A stretch of 33,038 nt of DNA from Bacillota bacterium (GTDB lineage Bacteria; Bacillota; Limnochordia; DTU087): contig JAAYQZ010000005.1 of NCBI GenBank assembly GCA_012519025.1, forward strand, positions 1-33,038, given 5' to 3'. The notes under the pieces are model-generated. The model saw nothing but the letters and a program-made list of their open reading frames with translations. It searched no databases and was not told where the DNA came from. Below, one piece after another: positions 26,796-33,038 of this stretch. Numbering within the stretch: position 1 is the first letter of the stretch; each line of letters begins with the position of its first letter. The position numbers and the translations under genes are program-made.

Positions 26796-28715
26796 ATGAG
26801 AAGTAAAAGGCTAATATCAGGATTGCTCATGGCCATACTCGTTTTCTCGCTGGCTACCATCGCTTATGGTTACAACGAGGCTCCTATGTTGAAGGAATTG
26901 GTTGAAGTCGGCAAGTTGCCATCGGTGAATGAACGCCTGCCTAAAAACCCTATGGTTGTAGACGTTGTTGAGCGCATTGGTGATTATGGCGGCACTCTCC
27001 GCACATCCAGCATTGCAGCAGATAGTATGCTGGGGCCCCATGTGATCGTAATGGGTGACGGGATCTTAAAAACAGATTCAGACTACAGTACCGTGATTCC
27101 CAATGTCGCGGAAGCATGGGAGTTATCCGATGACGCCACAAGGTTGACCCTGCATTTAAGAGAAGGCCTTAGGTGGTCTGATGGTGTACCGTTTGATGCC
27201 GATGATATAATGTTTTGGTGGGATGATGTTGAACTAAATGAAGAAATCCGCCCTGTTGGGCCCAGCCGTCGAGTTTGGTGTCCCGGTGGAGAACCCATGA
27301 AAGTTAGGAAAATTGATGATTATACGGTGGAATTTGAGTTTGCCATTCCCAATCCACTGAATGTTAGAGAGTTAGCCCACGGTTCCGGTATGGCCGTTGC
27401 CGGCTTTCCGAAACATTATCTCAAGCAATTCCACCCCAAATATACCCCCAAGGAAGAGTTGGATAAAATAATTGCAGCAGATGATGCTTACGACTATTGG
27501 TATGAAATGTTTTTAGATAAAGCCTCAAGGAGCTCTGGTATCGCAATGCACCCCGGGGTGCCTACTTTATCTGCTTTCGTTGTGGTAAGCAAAGAGCCCG
27601 GTGTCATCCGCCTAGAGCGCAACCCCTATTATTGGAAAGTTGATCCGGAAGGAAACCAACTGCCCTATATAGACAAAGTGGTTGTAAGAAAGGCTTCTAA
27701 CATAACTACAGTTAACTCGCTTATCATCACCGGTGAGGAGGACTTCAACGGTTTCCACACAAGCCTTCAGAACCTCACAACATACAAACAATTTGAAGAC
27801 CAAGGTGATTATCGAGTCTTGCTTTATAATGGGATCTGGGGTACAGAAGTCATGATTCAGTTCAACCAGACATTAGATGATCCCGTTTGGCGAGATATAG
27901 TCAGAGATGTCAGATTCCGCCGCGGCATGTCACTAGCTATCAATAGAGAGGAAATCAACGATACCCTCTATTTCGGCTTAGGTGAACCCCGGCAGGCCAC
28001 TGTGGTTCCCATTTGCTCGTCTTTTGAACCGGAATTCGCAACGGCTTATGCCCAATACGATTTAGATGAAGCGAATAGACTGCTCGATGCAGTGGGACTG
28101 GACCAACGAGACTCCACCGGTTACAGACTGCGCCCGGACGGCAAGCGGTTTACCATAACTGTCGAGTATTGTGAAGCTGATACCCCCAAAACGCCTACAA
28201 TGGAGCTAGTTCGAGAATATTGGGAGGCAGTCGGTGTTCACACGAATTTGAAGCTGATCAGCAATACGCTGCTTGCTGAAAGAGTACCAACCAATGAAGT
28301 TCAAGTCGGTGTCCATCACGGTGACTATGGCACAGATTCACAATTCTATCACTATCCCGTTTGGTATGTGCCTTTGACGTTGGGATGGTCTACTTCTGTT
28401 TGGCCCCAATGGGCACGCTGGTTCACCAGCCACGGCACACAGGGAGAAGAACCTTCGCCAGAGGTTCTGCGGCTGATTGAGCTTTGGGAAGAAATGCAGG
28501 TTACTCTCGATGACAGTGAAAGAGTTGAACTCGGCAAAGACCTACTGCGACTCCACGCTGAAAATACCTGGTTGATAGGTACTGTAGGCAACGCGCCTTA
28601 TGTAGTAATCGCTAAAAACAACCTGCGCAACATACCGGAGACCGGCTGGTGGGGGTATGATGGGTTCTTTGGTTATGTATATTCCCCTGAGCAGTTTTTC
28701 CTTGAGCAAAATTAA
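26796..28715 (+). CDS. Family-5 ABC transporter substrate-binding protein (canonical domain order; no adjacent permeases)
   Basis: Signal peptide; EAPMLKELVEVGKLPSVNERLPKNPMVV...GDYGGTLRTS; LHLREGLRWSDGVPFDADDIMFWW; RLERNPYYWKVDPEGNQLPYIDKVVV; FRRGMSLAINREEIN. Confidence 0.93.
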   Translation: MRSKRLISGLLMAILVFSLATIAYGYNEAPMLKELVEVGKLPSVNERLPKNPMVVDVVERIGDYGGTLRTSSIAADSMLGPHVIVMGDGILKTDSDYSTVIPNVAEAWELSDDATRLTLHLREGLRWSDGVPFDADDIMFWWDDVELNEEIRPVGPSRRVWCPGGEPMKVRKIDDYTVEFEFAIPNPLNVRELAHGSGMAVAGFPKHYLKQFHPKYTPKEELDKIIAADDAYDYWYEMFLDKASRSSGIAMHPGVPTLSAFVVVSKEPGVIRLERNPYYWKVDPEGNQLPYIDKVVVRKASNITTVNSLIITGEEDFNGFHTSLQNLTTYKQFEDQGDYRVLLYNGIWGTEVMIQFNQTLDDPVWRDIVRDVRFRRGMSLAINREEINDTLYFGLGEPRQATVVPICSSFEPEFATAYAQYDLDEANRLLDAVGLDQRDSTGYRLRPDGKRFTITVEYCEADTPKTPTMELVREYWEAVGVHTNLKLISNTLLAERVPTNEVQVGVHHGDYGTDSQFYHYPVWYVPLTLGWSTSVWPQWARWFTSHGTQGEEPSPEVLRLIELWEEMQVTLDDSERVELGKDLLRLHAENTWLIGTVGNAPYVVIAKNNLRNIPETGWWGYDGFFGYVYSPEQFFLEQN

Positions 28716-28739
28716 AGCATATGACACCCAATAAACTAG

Positions 28740-28769
28740 AAAGTGCCGGGTCGTAAGGCCCGGCACTTT
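28740..28769. terminator. Rho-independent terminator
   Basis: aaagtgccggg / cccggcacttt perfect 11-bp stem. Confidence 0.85.
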
Positions 28770-28820
28770 GTTCAATAAAACCAAAAACCCCCAAAGCCAT
28801 TCAGCAATGGAGGTTTTCGA

Positions 28821-28896
28821 TGGTGAGCCATCTGGGATTCGAACCCAGGACGCCCGGATTAAAAGTCCGGTGCTCTGCCGACTGAGCTAATGGCTC
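28821..28896 (-). tRNA. tRNA-Lys (anticodon TTT), CCA encoded
   Basis: Reverse complement GAGCCATTAGCTCAGTCGGCAGAGCACCGGACTTTTAATCCGGGCGTCCTGGGTTCGAATCCCAGATGGCTCACCA; cloverleaf arms pair. Confidence 0.97.
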
Positions 28897-28899
28897 AAA

Positions 28900-28975
28900 T
28901 GGTGCCGAGAGCCGGAATTGAACCGGCGACACGGGGATTTTCAGTCCCCTGCTCTACCGACTGAGCTATCTCGGC
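28900..28975 (-). tRNA. tRNA-Phe (anticodon GAA), CCA encoded
   Basis: Reverse complement GCCGAGATAGCTCAGTCGGTAGAGCAGGGGACTGAAAATCCCCGTGTCGCCGGTTCAATTCCGGCTCTCGGCACCA. Confidence 0.97.
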
Positions 28976-28980
28976 CAAAA

Positions 28981-29057
28981 TGGCGGAACCGACGGGACTC
29001 GAACCCGCGATCTCCGGCTTGACAGGCCGGTGTGTTAACCAACTACACCACGGTTCC
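28981..29057 (-). tRNA. tRNA-Asp (anticodon GTC), CCA encoded
   Basis: Reverse complement GGAACCGTGGTGTAGTTGGTTAACACACCGGCCTGTCAAGCCGGAGATCGCGGGTTCGAGTCCCGTCGGTTCCGCCA. Confidence 0.97.
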
Positions 29058-29060
29058 CTA

Positions 29061-29136
29061 TGGTGGGCGAAACAGGACTTGAACCTGTGACCCCCTGCTT
29101 GTAAGGCAGGTGCTCTCCCAGCTGAGCTATTCGCCC
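29061..29136 (-). tRNA. tRNA-Val (anticodon TAC), CCA encoded
   Basis: Reverse complement GGGCGAATAGCTCAGCTGGGAGAGCACCTGCCTTACAAGCAGGGGGTCACAGGTTCAAGTCCTGTTTCGCCCACCA. Confidence 0.97.
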
Positions 29137-29220
29137 AAAAAGGCCTTTGCGTGAGCCGCATGACCAATTATAGCATCCCTCCCATCTGAAGTCAACAAGG
29201 AAATACATCGGTAGGCCGAA

Positions 29221-30456
29221 TCACGCATCATCAAGTAATCTCTTTTCACCTTTTAGCTCTTGGATGGGTGTGACATTTTGTGTTACCTCCAGTACTCCGA
29301 TGTACTCTCCCGCATTATCCCGAACAGCAAAGTAGCGGATATAGATAAGCTGGCCTTTTAGCCGAATCCAGAAGTCCGCCACATCCCGCGTTCCGGCCCG
29401 GAAGTCGTCGATAATTTCTGTCACTACATGGACACTTTCAGGTGGGTGGCAATTTTCCACCCTGCGCCCGATGATGGCCTTAGTCCGAGCAAAAATCCTT
29501 TCAGAACCCTGGGAGAAATACCGGACAACATTGTCCCCATCGACAAAGGTAATATCCACAGGCAAGTGATTAAAGATTAACTCAATCTCTGGCAAGGTCA
29601 AAATACCTGTAGATAGCTGCAAATGCCCCTCAGGGATTTGGGTAGGTGTTGTCTCGATCTTGCGGCTTCGTGTCGGTTGCCATTGGTGCGAAGGCGTAAT
29701 GAGTGTATAGCCAATCTCATCACTTTCCTCAGCGACAGCCTGCCATTCGCCTTCGGACAATGTCTCCAGACACATGGGAAACAGGATCTTTTCTTCTTTG
29801 TAGATCATATCCTGCATGGCCTTGAGGACAGGACGGACCTGTGCCTCACTCTGTTTGATCAGCTCATCCCCAGATAGTGTACCTACCTCTATCTGCTGTA
29901 AGAGGACAGAAGTTTTTTTCAAACCGGCGCGGATATCGTCATGGATAGACCACATGACACCTGGAGGGCCTGTGATCCCGTTCCGCTCCAAAAATGGGAA
30001 CAAGATATTTTCTTTCCTGCTATAGTGCTTCTCTACTTCACTTAGCTTGGTGTGAAGTTCTTGCCACCTATTCAGGAGTTCTTGGTTCGCCTCCCTACTA
30101 GATTCTAATCGATTAAGCACCTCCTGCAAATCCCTGATTACTTTTTCCAGAGCCTCATTCTCTAAACGAAAAGTATGGATGGGATGTCCTGGAACACTTT
30201 CAGATGGTGGCTGGACATCTAATGCCTCCTGGAAAACGCTTACATGGACATCACATAAGCGTTTAATCTCTGCCTCTGGGATACCTTCGTCGATAAGTGC
30301 CTGCTCCAGTTGGGAGATCTCGGTTCCTCCAATATCTTCAATGAGAGCCCTGAAGCGGTCCTTCACGTCCTCTACTGATTGACCTGCGTGTAAATCCCTA
30401 ATTATTCTTTTGAGCTGCTCCTGTCGGTAGGCTCGATTATTGATCAGCTCAGTCAC
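29221..30456 (-). CDS. DUF438 domain-containing protein with hemerythrin-like and PAS domains
   Basis: N-terminal DUF438-like region; HPIHTFRLENEALEKVIRDL...HYSRKENILFPFLERNGITGPPGVMWSIHDDIR hemerythrin ligand pattern; C-terminal PAS IELIFNHLPVDITFVDGDNVVRYFSQGSERIFART. Confidence 0.9.
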   Translation of the reverse strand: MTELINNRAYRQEQLKRIIRDLHAGQSVEDVKDRFRALIEDIGGTEISQLEQALIDEGIPEAEIKRLCDVHVSVFQEALDVQPPSESVPGHPIHTFRLENEALEKVIRDLQEVLNRLESSREANQELLNRWQELHTKLSEVEKHYSRKENILFPFLERNGITGPPGVMWSIHDDIRAGLKKTSVLLQQIEVGTLSGDELIKQSEAQVRPVLKAMQDMIYKEEKILFPMCLETLSEGEWQAVAEESDEIGYTLITPSHQWQPTRSRKIETTPTQIPEGHLQLSTGILTLPEIELIFNHLPVDITFVDGDNVVRYFSQGSERIFARTKAIIGRRVENCHPPESVHVVTEIIDDFRAGTRDVADFWIRLKGQLIYIRYFAVRDNAGEYIGVLEVTQNVTPIQELKGEKRLLDDA

Positions 30457-30568
30457 ATCTTCTTCCTCCTCGATGAGTATTTGGGGTTCTTGATCCCTTG
30501 TTAAGAGATCCTTTGTTTAGATAATAGTTTCCCCACCCGGGAGCCTCTCAAACATTGAAAAGACGGAA

Positions 30569-31057
30569 CTAGCCGACCGATACAGTACATATGGTCATGA
30601 TCTTGTAGACCAACAGCCCCGCTGGTACCTCTACCTTGACTACATCCCCCGGCTTACGGCCTAGAATCGCCTGGCCTACAGGAGAACGATGGGAGATTAG
30701 GCTAGCGGCAGGATCAGCCTCAGCCGACCCCACTATCATGAACTCCATCTCTTCGCCAGTACTGATATCATGCAGTCGCACCCTGTGACCCACTCGCACT
30801 TCATCTGTGTCTAGCTCTCTCGGCTCAATTACCTTGGCATTCCTTAGTAGATTCTCCAGAGCCTGAATTCGACTCTCAATAAAAGCCAATTCCATCTTGG
30901 ACGTCTCATAATCTGGGTTTTCCCATGTGCCTCCTGTAGACAAGGCATCTCGCATTACCGTGGCTGCTTCCTTGCGTCGTACTGTCCTTAGGTAGGTCAG
31001 ATCGTTTTGTAGTCTCTGCAATCCCGCTAAGGTAAGAAAGACTTCTTTCTCAGCCAT
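30569..31057 (-). CDS. GreA/GreB-family transcription elongation factor-like protein
   Basis: MAEKEVFLTLAGLQRLQNDLTYLRTVRRKEAATVMRDAL...GGTWENPDYETSKMELAFIESRIQALENLLRNAKVIE; C-terminal DPAASLISHRSPVGQAILGRKPGDVVKVEVPAG. Start set at MAEKEV rather than the ORF-track start. Confidence 0.9.
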   Translation of the reverse strand: MAEKEVFLTLAGLQRLQNDLTYLRTVRRKEAATVMRDALSTGGTWENPDYETSKMELAFIESRIQALENLLRNAKVIEPRELDTDEVRVGHRVRLHDISTGEEMEFMIVGSAEADPAASLISHRSPVGQAILGRKPGDVVKVEVPAGLLVYKIMTICTVSVG

Positions 31058-31211
31058 AGGAAATCTCAACTCCCTGCCATACTGGTTGCTAGCAGTATAT
31101 TCACCAGTAGCCATTGACTTGCTGGAGAAACCTTCCACGGTCAGGCCTTTGGATAAACATAAATGGATGTGCTAATCCTACTTTCAGGAGGGAGTGAAGG
31201 AGGCAAGCTGA

Positions 31212-32084
31212 ATGCGTAGTCTATGGAATGGCTCAATTAGCTTTGGCTTGGTCAACATACCTGTTAAGCTGTATGCAGGTACATCCAGCAATGATATCAA
31301 GTTCAATTACCTTCATAGTGTCTGCCATACACCGCTTAAGTACCAAAAAACATGCCCCACCTGCCACAAAGAGGTTGGCGAAGAGGAAATCGTCAGGGGT
31401 TACGAATTCCAAAAAGGCCAATATGCAATCATGGATGACGCTGATTTCGAAGCCATCACACCTGACAAAACCCGCGCGATTGACATTCTCGATTTTGTTG
31501 AGCTGAAAGACATTGATCCGGTTTATTTCCAAAAGACGTATTTTTTGGAGCCCCAGGAAACTGGCATCAAGGCTTACCACCTATTGAAAAAAGCTATGCT
31601 GGGAAGAGAGCAATTAGCCATTGCCAAAATCGTCATTCGTTCCCGTGAACACTTGGCGGCTTTGCGTGTCTATGGTTCTGGATTGGCACTAGAGACAATG
31701 TACTACCCAAATGAGATTCGTTCCATCGAAGAGTTAGTGCAAGTAACCACAGAACTTACCATTGCTGACCGGGAATTAGAGATGGCTATGATGCTCATTG
31801 ACAATCTAACAACCAAATTCACCCCAGAGAAATACGAGAATGAGTATCAAACCATGCTACTTGGTGTCATCGAGCAAAAGATCGCAGGCAAAGAAGTAAC
31901 CCTAGCGGAACAGCCACCTGCCGCCGGAAAAGTCATCGATCTTATGGCAGCCCTTGAGGCAAGTGTCCAGGCTACCAAGGACAAAGCCGGGCAAACCGAA
32001 GAGCTGCTATCTGACCAGGATGGTTCCCGCCTAAAAACTAGGCGTAGGGGCCGCCAGCGGCCAGAGACCGAGGAGACAGGCTAA
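31212..32084 (+). CDS. ku: Bacterial Ku protein (non-homologous end joining)
   Basis: MRSLWNGSISFGLVNIPVKLYAGT; LHSVCHTPLKYQKTCPTCHKEV; IVRGYEFQKGQYAIMDDADFEAI; FLEPQETGIKAYHLLKKAM. Confidence 0.96.
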   Translation: MRSLWNGSISFGLVNIPVKLYAGTSSNDIKFNYLHSVCHTPLKYQKTCPTCHKEVGEEEIVRGYEFQKGQYAIMDDADFEAITPDKTRAIDILDFVELKDIDPVYFQKTYFLEPQETGIKAYHLLKKAMLGREQLAIAKIVIRSREHLAALRVYGSGLALETMYYPNEIRSIEELVQVTTELTIADRELEMAMMLIDNLTTKFTPEKYENEYQTMLLGVIEQKIAGKEVTLAEQPPAAGKVIDLMAALEASVQATKDKAGQTEELLSDQDGSRLKTRRRGRQRPETEETG

Positions 32085-33038
32085 ATGGCAACGGGATTAC
32101 CCACCTACCTAAAGCCCATGCTAGCCCAAACGGCGGAGCCCTTTGACTCTCACCTATTCTTGTTTGAACCAAAATGGGATGGGTTTCGCTGCCTTGCTTA
32201 CCTAGAAAAGCAGGGTACAAGACTGCAGAGTCGCAATGGGGTAGACTTAACTGGCCATTTTCCGGAACTCTCACGGTTACATCGGCAGATCACGACCACA
32301 CCGGCAATTCTGGATGGAGAAATTATTGTTTTCCATGAAGGGCGGGAGCTCTTTCACTTGCTTCAACAAAAGATGAGAAGAACACCCAAAATCAGCCCTG
32401 ATCCCAGGGACATCCCAGCACTTTTTATCGCCTTTGACATCCTCTATCGCCAGGGCAAGTCCCTCCTTCACCTACCCTTAGAGGAGCGGAAGATGCTGCT
32501 TAGCCAAGGTGTCACCACCAATGAGTATCTTCTCATCAATGGTTATGTACAGGAAGTGGGATTAGCGTTTTTCCAGGCGGCTGTAGCTCAAGGCAGAGAA
32601 GGAGTTATGGGCAAAAAGCTGGACAGCCCCTACCTACCGGGCAAGCGCACCAGGCTATGGGTTAAGATTAAACCCCTAAAAACAGTAGAGGCTGTAGTAA
32701 TCGGGTTCATCCCTAAATCCTCTAGAACCTTTGCCTCCTTGGCCTTGGGACAGTATCTTATGGAAAACGAGCGATTGATTTATGTAGGAAATGTTGGTAC
32801 GGGGTTCACCGAAGTAGCCATGCGGGAGATTCTAGCCAGCCTTACACCACTACCACCCGGAGAAAGGCCCCTAGTCCAACGAATCCCTAAGAGCCTACCT
32901 TCAGTAACTTGGGTCAAACCGGAAATGGTAGTGGAGGTTGGCTACCTAGAATACACTCCCAGTGGTAATCTAAGGCATCCAAGCTATCGTCGTATACGGG
33001 AGGATCTTCTGCCCAAGCGGTGTCTGTTCCAAGGCACC
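32085..33038 (+). CDS. ATP-dependent DNA ligase (LigD ligase-domain type), truncated by the window end
   Basis: ATG directly after the ku stop; LPTYLKPMLAQTAEPFDSHLFLFEPKWDGFRCLAYLEKQGTRLQSRNGVDLT (lysyl-AMP motif EPKWDGFR); no stop before the window end, so missing from the ORF track. Confidence 0.93.
   Translation, partial: MATGLPTYLKPMLAQTAEPFDSHLFLFEPKWDGFRCLAYLEKQGTRLQSRNGVDLTGHFPELSRLHRQITTTPAILDGEIIVFHEGRELFHLLQQKMRRTPKISPDPRDIPALFIAFDILYRQGKSLLHLPLEERKMLLSQGVTTNEYLLINGYVQEVGLAFFQAAVAQGREGVMGKKLDSPYLPGKRTRLWVKIKPLKTVEAVVIGFIPKSSRTFASLALGQYLMENERLIYVGNVGTGFTEVAMREILASLTPLPPGERPLVQRIPKSLPSVTWVKPEMVVEVGYLEYTPSGNLRHPSYRRIREDLLPKRCLFQGT

Noticed and set aside
26536-26799. 87-aa ORF upstream of the orphan SBP
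   Set aside because: No recognisable motif, overlaps the SBP start, arginine/serine-rich low-information translation; likely leader sequence.
28821-29136. tRNA cluster as a mobile-element integration site
   Set aside because: All four tRNAs are intact, and no integrase, att-like duplicated tRNA 3' end or phage gene is visible in the window.
1-33038. CRISPR arrays, transposases, prophage or toxin-antitoxin modules
   Set aside because: No regularly spaced repeats and no ORFs with recognisable transposase, integrase, Cas or TA motifs were seen.

Overview
This 33 kb window looks like a bacterial chromosome segment, probably Firmicutes-like (inference from gene style and RBSs). From left to right it holds: (i) the C-terminus of a membrane transporter; (ii) a peptide/oligopeptide ABC importer operon (SBP - DppB - DppC - fused DppD/F), followed by tldD and pmbA/tldE, a nitroreductase, an ATC-hydrolase-like gene and a cobO-like gene; (iii) a sugar/glycoside-type catabolic region with two Gfo/Idh/MocA oxidoreductases, a family-4 uracil-DNA glycosylase, a DUF362 protein, an FrdA-like flavoprotein, an Old-Yellow-Enzyme-like Fe-S protein, a lactonase-fold protein, a sugar ABC importer without its own ATPase, and two TIM-barrel isomerase/epimerases; (iv) an orphan family-5 SBP; (v) a four-tRNA cluster (Val, Asp, Phe, Lys on the minus strand); (vi) DUF438, a GreA-like protein, Ku and the start of an ATP-dependent DNA ligase. 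The most striking observation is that the first SBP (475..2187) appears to be a natural circular permutation of the SBP_bac_5 fold. After one signal peptide it encodes the canonical C-terminal two-thirds, then the canonical N-terminal third, and it stops at the motif (NPNYWRLGP) that normally continues into its own first residues (YGPVVDEIIMPIIKEST). Its partner DppC carries a ~230-aa extracytoplasmic insertion between TM1 and TM2. A second SBP_bac_5 protein in the same window (26796..28715) has the canonical order and serves as an internal control. A GreA-like protein with an altered catalytic tip is encoded divergently from the Ku/ligase pair. All assignments come from reading the sequence; no searches were run.
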